Below the pieces are notes generated by a model. It ran no database searches and was not told where the DNA came from. It was given only the letters and a program-made list of their open reading frames with translations. A DNA stretch of 64,000 bases. Origin: Microcoleus sp. FACHB-672. Lineage in GTDB: Bacteria; Cyanobacteriota; Cyanobacteriia; Cyanobacteriales; Oscillatoriaceae. Within the stretch, counting starts at the first letter, position 1, and every line of letters begins with the position of its first letter. Location: assembly GCF_014695725.1 (NCBI RefSeq), contig NZ_JACJOU010000031.1:124001-188000 (forward strand), written 5' to 3'. The translations under genes were made by a program, and so were the position numbers. Of this stretch, positions 53,713 through 63,962 are shown piece by piece.

Positions 53713-56700
53713 TTAATTTATTCCAAATTTAATTATAAACTTAGTCCCATGAGCGGTATTTAAATCAATGCTTCCCCCAAGTTGCTCAGCCAAATTAAAA
53801 ACCAACTGCAACCCTAATGAATCGGTTTGCTCTAAATCAAAATCTGAAGGCAAACCTACTCCATTATCGCTGATCAGTAAACTATATTCATTTTCTCTTT
53901 CTAAAGAAAATTCTACACAAATTTCCCCACACAAATCGGGGGTAAATGCGTATTTAATCGAATTAGAAACCAATTCATTAATGATCAACCCACAAGGAAT
54001 TGCTGTATCAACATCAAGGGAAATATTATCAACCCTTAATTTCAACTCAATCGCCTGGGAAGAAACTCCATAGGAACTAAATAAATTTCCTAAGAGGTTG
54101 CGGATGTAGTCGGATAAATCAATTTTAGCTAAATCTGAGGAGCGATACAATTTTTCATGAATCAGCGCCATTGAACGAACCCGGTTGTAGCTGTCCTTAA
54201 ACAGCGCCTGTGCCTCAATATCCTTAAGGTATGACGATTGCAACTTAAGCAAACTGGAAATAATCTGCAAATTGTTTTTAACGCGGTGGTGAATTTCTTT
54301 AAGCAGCACCTCTTTCTCTTTCAGGGAAGCTTTTAGCTGCTCCTGTGCCTGTTGGCGTTCGGTAATATCAATTGCCACTGAAACAGCAGCAGCGCCTTCC
54401 TGGTATTTCTGAGCAGCGATCAGGTAACTGCGCCGGCAACCATTCACTTGTGCCTCAATCACTTGGTTGGCGGCTAGCTTAGAACCGGCAAAAAACTGAC
54501 GCATAAATTCACCAAACTCCGAGCCACCCTCAAAAAAGCCGAGTTCTTGACCGGCAAACGCTTCTGGAGACAAATTAACAGAAGCAGCCAGATGCCGGTT
54601 CACGCCGAGATATTGCAAATCTGAACTGATCCAAGAAACAAAACCTGGCACAGCATCTAAAACCGCACGCAATTGAGCCTTAGCAGCCTGTAGCGCTTCC
54701 TCTGCTTGCTTGCGTTCAGTGATGTCTGTTCCAATCCCAATAAAGTGAGTGAGAGTACCGTGATCATCATAAATGGGGGCAAGACTTAACTCATTCCAAA
54801 ATAAAGATCCATCTTTGCGGTAGTTGCGTAAAACGACGCTGCACTCTTGCCCTTGTTTAAGCGCACGCCGCAGTGCTATTAAACCGACTTGATTCGTCTC
54901 CCTGCCTTGCAGAAACCGGCAGTTTAGTCCAAGGACTTCTGCGGCGCTGTAACCCGTCATGCGCTCGAAAGCAGGATTAACATAAATCAGCGGCATATCC
55001 GGTAATCTGGCATCGGAAATCGCAATTCCATTGCTGCTGGCTGCAATTGCCCGTTCCTGTATTTTTAATATCTCCTCGACCTGCTTGCGCGCACTGATGT
55101 CGCGACAGACACAAATTAACCCACCATCTGCAATCACAGTCAGCGACACGTCTGCTAAAAATGTCGTGCCATCCCGTTTCTTGCCCGTTGCTTCTCCTTG
55201 CCAATTTCCCTTTTGCCAAAGTCCGGGTAAAATATCGGACTCAAAACGCTTAATTTCATCTGGATAATACATTTCTTGCCATCCTTTGCCGGCAAGTTGA
55301 CTCACGCTGTCATATCCAAATATTTTGACGTGAGCCTCATTCATGTAGATATATTGACCTTCACTATTAAGAATAGCTATACCATCCATTGCCGCTTCCA
55401 CGGCAGCTAACTGTCGCTGTAACGTCTCCTCAGCCTGCTTGCGCTCGGTAATGTCCATCACCACCCCGCTCATTCCCACAGGCCGGCCTGTGGGGTGGCG
55501 CAGAGCCTGGCCCTTAGCGGCAACCCAGTGGATGCTACCATCTGGCCAAAGAATGCGATGTTCGACATCACAGGATTTTCCTTCCTCCAAACTGCGAGAG
55601 ATCGCCTGATTCAGATACTCGCGATCCTCTGGATGGATAGGATTGAAATAAGCCTCCCAAGTTCCAGGGAATGAGCCACTGGCAAACCCAAAAATTGATT
55701 CGGTTTTCTGGGACCAAGTTATCTTGGCCGTTTCAATATCCCAATCCCAAGTCCCCATCTGGGCGGTCTTGAGAGCCAGCCGCAGCCGCAACTCACTTTC
55801 ACGCAGCGCCTCTTCTGCTTGCTTGCGCTCGGTGACATCGCGAGAAACAGTTACAAGTGCCTCCACCTCCTCGGTGTCTGGGTGGCGGACACTCCTGCCG
55901 GTGGATTCAAACCAGATGTAACGGTTGTCTTTGCAGCGAATGCGATAAGTGACGGTATAGGTGTCCGGCTGCTCTAGCAAGTTGGATTGGCACGTTTCGA
56001 TCACCGGCACATCTTCTGGATGGAAAAACTCATAAGCGGAGTGGCCCACCAGTTCCTCCGGCTCGTATCCCAGTAGTGTGCGGCACGCCGGCGAGGTGTA
56101 GAGATAAACGCCCTCTGGGGTATGCCGGCTAATCATATCAGTCGCATGATCTGCCATCAACCGATAGCGTTCCTCGCTTTCTCGCAGAGCCGCCTCTGCT
56201 TGTTTGCGGTCGGTAACATCACGATCCATACCGCGATAACCCCGGAACACCCCATCTGCATCAAAAACCGGCGCTCCACTGGTTTCAAGAATAACCTGCC
56301 GGCCATCTTTGTGAATGTTTGTGTTTTCCACACAGACTAAGGGCTGTTGAGTTGCAACCAGCGGCCCAATAATGGTTGAAACGCGAAACGCTTCTGGTGG
56401 AGGCATTAAGTCAAAAGGTGTTTTACCCAAAACTTCCTCAGGTTCGTAGCCCAACAAATCGCGCACTTTAGGACTGGCGTATGTGTAGACAGCATTTTCA
56501 TCAATTTCCCACACCCAGTCGCTAGTCGTTTCAATCAAATTGCGAAAGCGATCTTCTGAGTCTCGCAGTGCTTCTTCCACCTGCAATTTATCGGCAATTT
56601 CCCTTCGTAATTGTTCGTTCGTCTCGCTCAACTCTGCTGTGCGCTCTTGCACTCGCATTTCTAACTCTTGATTGACTTTTTGCAGCGCTTCTTCTGCTTG

Positions 56701-59388
56701 TTTAATAACCGTAACGTCCTCATAAGTGCCGAGAATTCCCACAACATTGCCGGCACTGTCATGCAGGGGAATTTTATTCGTATCTGCCCAAGATTCTTTG
56801 CCATCCGCTTGACGCTGGGTTTCGATGATATGAAATTCGGGCGTATCGGTTCCCATCACGCGAGCATCGCACTCGCGGAACCAGTCGGATTCCTCTTTTT
56901 TCCAGGCTAAATCGTAATCTGTTTTGCCGACAATCTCTTCAGGCGTATCAACACCGGCAACTCGTGCAAAGTTACGGTTGCAACCCAAATAAACAGAATT
57001 TCTATCTTTCCAGAAAATCAACTGCGGAATATTATCCATCACCAATTGCAGCATCTGCTTTGACTCTTGCATTGCTTTCTCAGTTAGCTTGCGCTCGGTG
57101 ATATCGTTGCAAACAGCGAGGATATAGCGTGATTGACCATCTGAAGATATCAGCGGCTTTTTAATAGTCTGGAACCAGCGAATTTCTCCATTCGGGCTAC
57201 TGACGGTTTCTTCTGGAATAATCTTGGGCTGCAACGCGCTCATTACTTGTTGATCGGCAGCCAAAAACTCCTCGACTTCTGCGGCATTCGGATTAAAATC
57301 TGCATCTTTTTTGCCGAGTAAATTGTCAACCGTTGTTCCATAAATATCGGCAAGGGCTTGGTTAACTAAAGTAAACTTTCCTTCCCAATCTTTGACAAAA
57401 ATTAAATTAGGGTTGGTATCAATGACATGACGCAGAAACTCTTGTTGTTCTTTTAAAGCCAGTTCTGCCCGCTTGCGTTTGGTAATATTCAGGACGGTGC
57501 CTTCGCAGTAAAGCAGTGCGCCCTCGGCATTCCTTACAGCATGGGCATTCTCGGAAATCCAAATGATGCTGCCGTCAGCGCGATAAACTTGAGACTCAAA
57601 CTCGGATACGCTTCCGTACTCTTGTATCAGTGCCATGAACTCGTCGCGTCGCGCTGGATTGACGTAGAGTTGCCGTCCAATGTCTGTGAGGTTGGCAATG
57701 AGTTCTGCCGGCGAGTTGTAGCCATAAATGCCGGCGAGGCTAGGATTGGCGCTGATGTAGCTTCCATCTGGTGTGGTTTGAAAGATGCCCTCAATCGCAT
57801 TCTCGAAGATGCTGCGATATTTGGCTTCGCTTTGTTGCAAGGACCTTTCCACCCGTTGTCTCTCCCGCTGTTCCGCTTGCACCTGTTCACTGAGTTGGAC
57901 TTGCTCAATGGCGAGGGTGCAGCGATCTCCAATTAACTTGACAAACTTCACTTCATCTGAATCCCAGATTCGTTCACGATCGCACTGATGCAAGGCGATC
58001 TCACCTACATAAGATTGCTGCCCGATCAGTGGCACAATCAAAATCGCGCGAATGCCGCACTCGTCAGCAGATTGCTGAAGTGCCGGTGCTAGCGAGTCAT
58101 CAATGCGCGGCAAAATGAGGGGTTCGCCTTGAGCTAAGGTGTGGTGATAATTCCCAGAAAAATTACAATGGCTGCCGGCAAGACTTTCCGGTTGGGTTGC
58201 CTCTTCTGACATCTCGCAAGTCGCCATTTGAGTGCGGGAATCTGGCCAAAAAATCAGGCAACGGCTAGCTTCAAGCGCTTTTCGCAGCTGGTTGGCAGTT
58301 GTTTGCAAAATTTCATCCAAGGGAACTTGCTTACGGACAGCTTTGCTAATAGACTCAAGTATCCGGATCTGCTGGGCTTGTCGCTTCAGTTTTTGAGATT
58401 CTTGCTGAATTTGCCGGAAGTTTGCTTCAGCTAGCGCTGTGCGCTTTTGCATTTGTTTTATAAATTCGTTGTTGCGACGCAGTAAAAGTTCAATTCTTTT
58501 AGGTTGAAGTTGATCACCGGCAGGCTGAGGGGTTTTTACATTTTTGTACGTTTGCGCCGGCTCAAAAACTTGTAGCAAGTCGATCGCTGTAACAGTCCCC
58601 AGCAAAATTTCCTGAGTATTTTCTCGCGCCGTGACAAAAACCGGCTGCCGGTGCTGTAATTGCTGATACGCTGCCAGCAGAGAATCTTGTGGGGTTAGGG
58701 TATTTGCCGGCATTCTCATCAGTCCACAAGCCGGTGTTGTGGCAAGATCGAGCAATTGCGCCCCAGCTTGCACGATGTCCCACTCTGTAACAATTCCCAG
58801 TAGGATGGGTGGCTGGATATCTGCCGACTCAGTTTCTGATGAGATCGCAACCCAACTGACTTGATGTTCTATCATCAGTTGGGCAATCTTCTGCACCGGC
58901 GCATTCATTGGCGCGGTTATGATCTGCCTTGACATCACCGCTTCAACCGGCACCCCATTGAGGAGCTCAACTGCCGGCAGAACTTGCAGAATGGTTTCCC
59001 CAGTGATCGCGCCGATGAATGCACCAGAATTGTCCAAAACCGGCAGGTGATCAACCCGATGCCGGTGTAATAAGGATACGGCAGTGGAAAGATCTTGATT
59101 GTCAGTCAGCGTCAGGGTAACTGCCGGTTGAGTGATCGCTTCGCCAAGTTTTAGCTGTGCTAAATTTATCCCCCTGGTAATTAACCTCAGTGCATCTCGC
59201 TGGGTGAAAATGCCAAGCGGAAGCGCTTGAGGGTTGAACTGTGCCGGCAAAACTTGTTCGGGTTGCTGAGATTGACTCATCAGTACCAAGACATCTAGCA
59301 CCGACGTGTCAGCGGCAACGCGCAAAGGATGCCGATTAATTGCCGGTTCTATGGTGGGCCAATTGAAAGACAGCTTGTTCAGTTGCAT
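53713..59388 (-). CDS. Giant CBS-GAF-PAS/LOV sensor histidine kinase
   Basis: This protein has 1,891 residues if started at ATG 59388 (a GTG at 59391 is the alternative). Domain order: four CBS motifs in two pairs (about 10-290), a coiled coil, a GAF domain (about 350-510), then nine PAS-type units (about 525-1710), and a HisKA_2-type DHp with phospho-His in [11 protein letters not shown] plus an ATPase domain ([26 protein letters not shown]). The eighth PAS (about 1460-1578) is a LOV domain: GLNCRFLQG with the flavin-adduct Cys1490, and [13 protein letters not shown]. The glutamine normally found in FIGVQ is glycine (FIGIG, Gly1553). CBS domains usually bind adenosine nucleotides, GAF and LOV bind small molecules or flavin, so it may combine energy status and blue light. 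It is first in an operon with three receivers and another kinase. Confidence 0.92.
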   Translation of the reverse strand: MQLNKLSFNWPTIEPAINRHPLRVAADTSVLDVLVLMSQSQQPEQVLPAQFNPQALPLGIFTQRDALRLITRGINLAQLKLGEAITQPAVTLTLTDNQDLSTAVSLLHRHRVDHLPVLDNSGAFIGAITGETILQVLPAVELLNGVPVEAVMSRQIITAPMNAPVQKIAQLMIEHQVSWVAISSETESADIQPPILLGIVTEWDIVQAGAQLLDLATTPACGLMRMPANTLTPQDSLLAAYQQLQHRQPVFVTARENTQEILLGTVTAIDLLQVFEPAQTYKNVKTPQPAGDQLQPKRIELLLRRNNEFIKQMQKRTALAEANFRQIQQESQKLKRQAQQIRILESISKAVRKQVPLDEILQTTANQLRKALEASRCLIFWPDSRTQMATCEMSEEATQPESLAGSHCNFSGNYHHTLAQGEPLILPRIDDSLAPALQQSADECGIRAILIVPLIGQQSYVGEIALHQCDRERIWDSDEVKFVKLIGDRCTLAIEQVQLSEQVQAEQRERQRVERSLQQSEAKYRSIFENAIEGIFQTTPDGSYISANPSLAGIYGYNSPAELIANLTDIGRQLYVNPARRDEFMALIQEYGSVSEFESQVYRADGSIIWISENAHAVRNAEGALLYCEGTVLNITKRKRAELALKEQQEFLRHVIDTNPNLIFVKDWEGKFTLVNQALADIYGTTVDNLLGKKDADFNPNAAEVEEFLAADQQVMSALQPKIIPEETVSSPNGEIRWFQTIKKPLISSDGQSRYILAVCNDITERKLTEKAMQESKQMLQLVMDNIPQLIFWKDRNSVYLGCNRNFARVAGVDTPEEIVGKTDYDLAWKKEESDWFRECDARVMGTDTPEFHIIETQRQADGKESWADTNKIPLHDSAGNVVGILGTYEDVTVIKQAEEALQKVNQELEMRVQERTAELSETNEQLRREIADKLQVEEALRDSEDRFRNLIETTSDWVWEIDENAVYTYASPKVRDLLGYEPEEVLGKTPFDLMPPPEAFRVSTIIGPLVATQQPLVCVENTNIHKDGRQVILETSGAPVFDADGVFRGYRGMDRDVTDRKQAEAALRESEERYRLMADHATDMISRHTPEGVYLYTSPACRTLLGYEPEELVGHSAYEFFHPEDVPVIETCQSNLLEQPDTYTVTYRIRCKDNRYIWFESTGRSVRHPDTEEVEALVTVSRDVTERKQAEEALRESELRLRLALKTAQMGTWDWDIETAKITWSQKTESIFGFASGSFPGTWEAYFNPIHPEDREYLNQAISRSLEEGKSCDVEHRILWPDGSIHWVAAKGQALRHPTGRPVGMSGVVMDITERKQAEETLQRQLAAVEAAMDGIAILNSEGQYIYMNEAHVKIFGYDSVSQLAGKGWQEMYYPDEIKRFESDILPGLWQKGNWQGEATGKKRDGTTFLADVSLTVIADGGLICVCRDISARKQVEEILKIQERAIAASSNGIAISDARLPDMPLIYVNPAFERMTGYSAAEVLGLNCRFLQGRETNQVGLIALRRALKQGQECSVVLRNYRKDGSLFWNELSLAPIYDDHGTLTHFIGIGTDITERKQAEEALQAAKAQLRAVLDAVPGFVSWISSDLQYLGVNRHLAASVNLSPEAFAGQELGFFEGGSEFGEFMRQFFAGSKLAANQVIEAQVNGCRRSYLIAAQKYQEGAAAVSVAIDITERQQAQEQLKASLKEKEVLLKEIHHRVKNNLQIISSLLKLQSSYLKDIEAQALFKDSYNRVRSMALIHEKLYRSSDLAKIDLSDYIRNLLGNLFSSYGVSSQAIELKLRVDNISLDVDTAIPCGLIINELVSNSIKYAFTPDLCGEICVEFSLERENEYSLLISDNGVGLPSDFDLEQTDSLGLQLVFNLAEQLGGSIDLNTAHGTKFIIKFGIN

Positions 59389-60075
59389 CACTCGTTTTTT
59401 GTCCTGTTTTTAAGAGAACTCATTTATCTATTTGTTGTCATCGGTATTAATAAGTAACTTTGAGATCGGGGCTTTTTGTAATGTACGCAACAAAACCCAC
59501 AATTAGCTGTTATGCAAATAATTTTATTGATTGAAAAGAGGGGCAAAAGGGGTGAGGGATAGAAAGACTGAGGAATGCTGAGATATTGCTCTAAATTGGC
59601 TGCACGTTAGCTTATGGGGCAATTATTTGCCGACAAGCTTTTCAGCCGACACGATGCCGGCTAGAAATATTACACCCTCTCTAGGATTTTTATATTTCCA
59701 GAGAATTTGCTTGAAAAATTAGTGAAAATAGGCAAATTTGAAGTTTCTTGGCACAGATTTTTCTAAAAATCACAGAAATCTGTTGCCATCATTACTCAAA
59801 AAAATTATTGATATGTTCTACCATATCTCAGTTTTTCGGAAATGGTTGTGCCGGCAGGAAACAATGAGTTAAGTTGATGTAAAGAAAAGCGGTATTTTGT
59901 ATATTCAAATTCACAATATTTATTTAATAAAAACTTAGAGAGCAGCAGGATAGCGGATGAGGGATAGCGGATGAAGTGAGAATTCCTGCTTTTGCTGTAT
60001 CAAACTCTACCGAACGAAACGGGTAAACCGGCTAAGGTTTGTAAAGAACTAAATTGTGATCTAGGCTACACCACC
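59389..60075. other. Intergenic region upstream of ntcB
   Basis: AT-rich, with no gene. It contains the promoters of the minus-strand giant kinase and of ntcB. A dyad CAGATTT...AAATCTG (59755-59783) is the clearest structure and could be a LysR or other operator. I found no GTAN8TAC site. Confidence 0.45.
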
Positions 60076-61050
60076 ATGCGGTTAGAGCAGTTGCAAGCCT
60101 TCTTAGCAGTCGCTGAAACCGGCAGCTTTCAGCAAGCAGCCCGAAAGTGCGGCGTCACGCAATCAACCATCAGCCGGCAAGTACAGGCGCTAGAAGCCGA
60201 CTTGGGTTTGCCGTTGTTTCACCGAACAGCGCAGGCTAAGCTGACTCTAGGAGGCGAACGCTTTTTCCCTCACGCCCGCAAAATTTGTCAGGAGTGGGAC
60301 AATGCCACGCAAGAATTAGCGGATTTGCTGGCAGGGAAACAGCCAGAACTTTGCGTTGCCGCGATTCACTCGGTGTGCGCCTACACCTTGCCGCCGGTGT
60401 TGCAAAAATTTGGTCAAAATTATCCAGAGGTGCAGTTGCGGGTAACTTCCCTCGGCAGTGATCGCGCCTTGAAAGTTCTGAAAGATGGACTGGTGGATAT
60501 TGCGATCGTCATGAATAACCGCTTTTTAACGGCGAGTCCCGATCTAGTGGTGGATGTGCTCTACAACGAACCGCTAGAGATATTAATGGCAGGCGATCAT
60601 CCCCTGACTCAGTATGAAGCGGTTCCCTGGAAAGAATTAGGGCGTTATCCGCAAGTGCTGTTTAAAGACGGTTACGGAATGCAGCGCCTCGTACAAGAAC
60701 AATTTGAACGGCGGGGAATGAAGTTGCAGACGGCGTTGGAGTTGAACACGCTGGATGCTTTCCGAGGTGTGGTGCGTCAGGGAGAAATGATTGCGTTGTT
60801 ACCGAAGTCTGCCCTAATTGAGGCGCTAAGCGATCCCAGCCTTGCAATTCGCTCAATTGAAACCGACAAAGATAAGCTTGGTGAGCCGGCTTTAACCCGT
60901 CAAGTGGTGCTGGTAACGTCTCGTGATCGACTACAAATTCCGCCCATTCGGCGCTTCTATGAACTGGTGCATGAATTAGTGCCGGCGAATTTTAACCAAT
61001 TACCGGGAAAAAAGCAGTCAACCCCGACACAACCCGTTCAAGTCGCATAA
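60076..61050 (+). CDS. ntcB: LysR-family activator of nitrate assimilation (NtcB)
   Basis: This 324-residue regulator starts at ATG 60076 (MRLEQLQAFLAVAETGSFQQ). The winged HTH is at about 1-60 (QSTISRQVQALEADLGLPLF), with the effector-binding domain at about 90-295. MRLEQLQAFL...GSFQQAA, LFHR..QAKLT and ARKICQEWD agree with cyanobacterial NtcB as I remember it. NtcB is a nitrite-responsive activator of nirA operons. The following gene resembles cnaT, which is linked to ntcB in Anabaena 7120, supporting the call. The open frame extends upstream to 59992 without conservation. It is about 24 kb from the nar/nir genes it should control. Confidence 0.85.
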   Translation: MRLEQLQAFLAVAETGSFQQAARKCGVTQSTISRQVQALEADLGLPLFHRTAQAKLTLGGERFFPHARKICQEWDNATQELADLLAGKQPELCVAAIHSVCAYTLPPVLQKFGQNYPEVQLRVTSLGSDRALKVLKDGLVDIAIVMNNRFLTASPDLVVDVLYNEPLEILMAGDHPLTQYEAVPWKELGRYPQVLFKDGYGMQRLVQEQFERRGMKLQTALELNTLDAFRGVVRQGEMIALLPKSALIEALSDPSLAIRSIETDKDKLGEPALTRQVVLVTSRDRLQIPPIRRFYELVHELVPANFNQLPGKKQSTPTQPVQVA

Positions 61051-61149
61051 TGCTTTAATCGAGCATAGGCGATTTGGTGTTTTTTACCATTTTGCAAAAG
61101 AGCTGCAAAAATCCAAAATGGTATTTAGATGTTGGGGGGAGTCACAGGC

Positions 61150-62214
61150 ATGAGCAACGCATTTCGGGAATTACTGCGGAAAGTGGGCAGTGGCAACCAC
61201 ACCGGCAAAAATTTAAGCCGTGAAGAGGCAGCCGCCGCAACGAGGATGATGTTGCTAGAAGAAGCAACACCGGCTCAGATCGGGGCATTTTTAATCGCCC
61301 ACCGGATCAAGCGCCCCACCGGCGAGGAATTGGCGGGGATGCTGGATGCTTATAGTGAACTGGGACAAACATTGCAACCTGCCGGTTTTAGCCGCCCTGT
61401 AACGGTTTTAGGCAGTCCTTATGATGGGCACGATCGCTACGCGCCGGTAACTCCGATAACCGCTTTAATCTTAGCAGCGGCTGGGGTGCCGGTGGTGTTG
61501 CATGGCGGTGATCGGATGCCGACGAAAGAAGGCGTTCCGCTGATTGAAATTTGGCAAGGTTTGGGCGTTAACTGGGATCGTCTGGATATCGGGCAAACTC
61601 AGCACGTCTTTGAAAAAACGCTATTAGGATTTGTTTATCTACCGAACCATTTTCCCCACGCTTATCAAATGGTTCCTTACCGTTCCCAAATTGGCAAACG
61701 TCCCCCTTTCTCAACACTAGAGTTGATTTGGTGCCCTTATGCCGGCGACGCTCATATTATTGCAGGATTTGTCCATCCGCCCACAGAAGGAATGTTCCAA
61801 GATGCATTAGCATTGCGAGGCATCCAGCGGTTTACAACCGTGAAGGGATTAGAAGGCAGTTGTAACTTATCCCGCGATCGCACGGCGATTATTGGCATTC
61901 AAGAACCCGATGTCCCTTTTGAGCGCATCCTTCTGCCTCCCCGTGATTATGGTTTTGATGGCAGTGATCTGCCTTTTGAGTCTAACGCTCAGCTTGTGGA
62001 ACAGATGCAGGCAGTTTTGCAAGGTAAACCTTCTGAATTGATGCAGTCTGCAATTTGGAATGGTGGGTTTTATCTGTGGCGTTGTGGTGTGTGTGCAGAT
62101 ATGCCGGCGGGAATTGCTCAAGCTGAAGCCATGCTGACAAAAGGTGCTGTTGCTGAGAAATTAGCGGAAATTAGTAAAGCGGTTTCTTCTGTGCAATTGA
62201 CTCCCCAAGTTTGA
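61150..62214 (+). CDS. cnaT: Anthranilate phosphoribosyltransferase-like protein (CnaT)
   Basis: This 354-residue glycosyltransferase-family-3 protein has an N-terminal helical domain (LSREEAAAATRMMLLEEATP, then AQIGAFLIAHRIK) and a catalytic-like domain (about 85-340) resembling TrpD. In Anabaena 7120, CnaT (All0601) is such a protein, lies beside ntcB and is required for expression of the nir operon without being a tryptophan enzyme. The phosphoribosyl-pyrophosphate loop of TrpD (GTGGD) is not evident: the region reads GSPYDGHDR, supporting a non-TrpD role. I chose ATG 61150 because GGGGGGA lies 9 nt before it; ATG 61129 would add seven residues. Confidence 0.85.
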   Translation: MSNAFRELLRKVGSGNHTGKNLSREEAAAATRMMLLEEATPAQIGAFLIAHRIKRPTGEELAGMLDAYSELGQTLQPAGFSRPVTVLGSPYDGHDRYAPVTPITALILAAAGVPVVLHGGDRMPTKEGVPLIEIWQGLGVNWDRLDIGQTQHVFEKTLLGFVYLPNHFPHAYQMVPYRSQIGKRPPFSTLELIWCPYAGDAHIIAGFVHPPTEGMFQDALALRGIQRFTTVKGLEGSCNLSRDRTAIIGIQEPDVPFERILLPPRDYGFDGSDLPFESNAQLVEQMQAVLQGKPSELMQSAIWNGGFYLWRCGVCADMPAGIAQAEAMLTKGAVAEKLAEISKAVSSVQLTPQV

Positions 62215-62486
62215 TCGGATGTTTATGATCAGCCGGCAGGGTTAATATGTTGTAGGGGCGTAGAGCATTCGGGCAGCCACTCTTCGATGTTATTGCTACA
62301 ATTCTCTTTCCCAAGACTACGCCCTTAATAGAGCAATTATCAATATAGTAGCTCTCACTAGGGTAGAGATGTTAGGTCAAATTCGCTTTTTTCTCTTTTT
62401 AAGCTGATAGTAATCGCCTACAAGATAAAAGGTTTGTGATGAAAGTTTAGGTGCAGCGATAAAGATCCAATGCGAGGGTTGACTGT

Positions 62487-62711
62487 ATGAAGACCCAACT
62501 CAATCTGGCTGAGTTGACTAATTTTGCTGACTGGTGCCGCGCCAAAGATAGCTTACCATCAGAAGCGAAGCGTACCGTCGAAGCATTGCTAGAACTGGTT
62601 GAATGGAACTATGTCTGGAGTTGAATGCCGGCTCAAATTATGACAGCGCTAAAGAGTGAGAGTAAAGAACGTATCTTTTTAGCCTGCAAAGAGTTAGGTC
62701 TTAGCGACTAA
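62487..62711 (+). pseudogene. Broken N-terminal part of a leucine-rich-repeat gene
   Basis: ATG 62487 opens a 45-codon frame (KTQLNLAELTNFADWCRAK, then VEALLELVEWNY) ended by TGA at 62622-62624. A second frame starts at once (ATG 62625) and reads ALKSESKERIFLACKELGLS before TAA at 62709-62711. The phrase ESKERIFLACKELGL returns as ESSERIFLAYTKLSL in the following frame. I take these as pieces of one former N-terminus of the LRR protein, split by stops. Confidence 0.5.
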
Positions 62712-62726
62712 TACGACGAGTTTCCT

Positions 62727-63389
62727 TTGGAGGATGTAAAGAGTTTGTTACCTGACGATCTCAGGACAAATCTAGAGAGTGAGAGTTCAGAACGCATCTT
62801 TTTAGCCTATACAAAATTAAGCCTTCAGAGCTTCTTTTGCGGGTCTTCCTACTCCTACGGCTATTCCTACCAGCTTACGGATCTACGTCCGTTGGCATCG
62901 TTCACCCAGCGAACCAGCCTGGATCTTAATGGTTGGAAAAGTGAGAACAACAGCTACAGCTACGGCAAACTGTCCGACATTAACATTCTTGCGAACTTCA
63001 CGAACCTTACTGAACTCAATCTCGGCAAAAATAGCATTACAGGTCTGAGTCCTCTGGCTGCTTTGACCAAGTTAAGAGTGTTAGATCTCTCAGATAATCC
63101 CATCACCGATCTGTCTCCCCTCAGTGCCTTGAAGAAACTGACGGATTTGAAGCTTGATGGATGCCAACTGACAGAGGAGATGGATTTTAGTCCGTTGCTG
63201 GCGTTGACTCAACTACAATCTTTGGATCTGTCCAGAAATTTGATTGGTGATCGCTCCTTAGAAACGATCACACGACTGACAACGCTGAAAAATTTAAATG
63301 TTAGCTACAACCGAATTACAGATATCAGACGGCTGGAAACCTTACCGAACTTGTTACAGTTACGTTCTGTACGTGCATGGGATTGGTAA
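62727..63389 (+). CDS. Leucine-rich-repeat protein (internalin-like), probably truncated
   Basis: This frame of 220 residues has about five short LRR units, such as LTELNLGKNSITGLSPLAAL, LRVLDLSDNPITDLSPLSAL, LQSLDLSRNLIGD and LKNLNVSYNRITD. These are SDS22/internalin-type repeats used for protein binding. The frame begins with TTG, has no good start or signal, and ends abruptly after LLQLRSVRAWDW. Upstream pieces of what seems the same gene are split by stop codons. I think it is a decaying gene, though expression of this part cannot be excluded. Confidence 0.6.
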   Translation: MEDVKSLLPDDLRTNLESESSERIFLAYTKLSLQSFFCGSSYSYGYSYQLTDLRPLASFTQRTSLDLNGWKSENNSYSYGKLSDINILANFTNLTELNLGKNSITGLSPLAALTKLRVLDLSDNPITDLSPLSALKKLTDLKLDGCQLTEEMDFSPLLALTQLQSLDLSRNLIGDRSLETITRLTTLKNLNVSYNRITDIRRLETLPNLLQLRSVRAWDW

Positions 63390-63665
63390 AATTGCGTCGA
63401 GATGCCGAGCGGTACAAGAACCCTTACACAACACCTTGAAAGAGCTGAAAACAAAGCAGTTTTGTCTAAGAAATGGCGATTGCTCGACTTATAGAACTGC
63501 AATCTCAGAGCAAACAACTATCTAACTACCGCCATAGCATACAGCGATTTTATTTTTCAGCAAAAGCTTTTTGAAATCACTATTTCGGGTTTACCAGTAT
63601 CAGAATTACATTTTTATACTACAATAAACTACATGATATAACACGAAATGGAGTAAAAATAAGCG

Positions 63666-63962
63666 ATGCAACCCCTACGTCAAGGCGATGTAATTTTGAT
63701 ACCCGCATCTGAAACGGTTAATGAAGCCAAGCTCGCACATTTAACGCTGGCAGAAGGCGAGGTGACAGGGCATCGCCATCGCATCACTCAGGGCCAAGCA
63801 GAACTGTATGAGCGAAATGGAACCCTGTATCTGAAGGTGCGATCTCGCACAGCACTGTTGACCCACGAAGAACATCAGCCGATCGCGATTCCTAAAGGTG
63901 ACTGGATGGTACGAATTCAGCGCGAATATGAACCGGAAGGATGGCGATATGTTGCCGACTGA
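63666..63962 (+). CDS. Small conserved-looking protein of unknown function
   Basis: This 98-residue, mostly beta-strand protein begins LRQGDVILIPASE, has EVTGHRHRITQGQAELYE, and ends DWMVRIQREYEPEGWRYVAD. The pattern resembles small cyanobacterial proteins I remember from LRR-linked cassettes, but I cannot name a family. The HRHRI and THEEH histidines could be functional. It has no signal peptide. Its stop overlaps the start of the next frame by 14 bp, indicating an operon that runs past the window edge. Confidence 0.7.
   Translation: MQPLRQGDVILIPASETVNEAKLAHLTLAEGEVTGHRHRITQGQAELYERNGTLYLKVRSRTALLTHEEHQPIAIPKGDWMVRIQREYEPEGWRYVAD

Noticed and set aside
53768-54073. Plus-strand frames opposite the giant kinase
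   Set aside because: All are antisense to conserved kinase and PAS motifs and show no independent features.
63298-63525. Frame of 75 codons overlapping the LRR gene's end
   Set aside because: Overlaps the better-supported LRR frame and resembles no family; at most a frameshifted tail.
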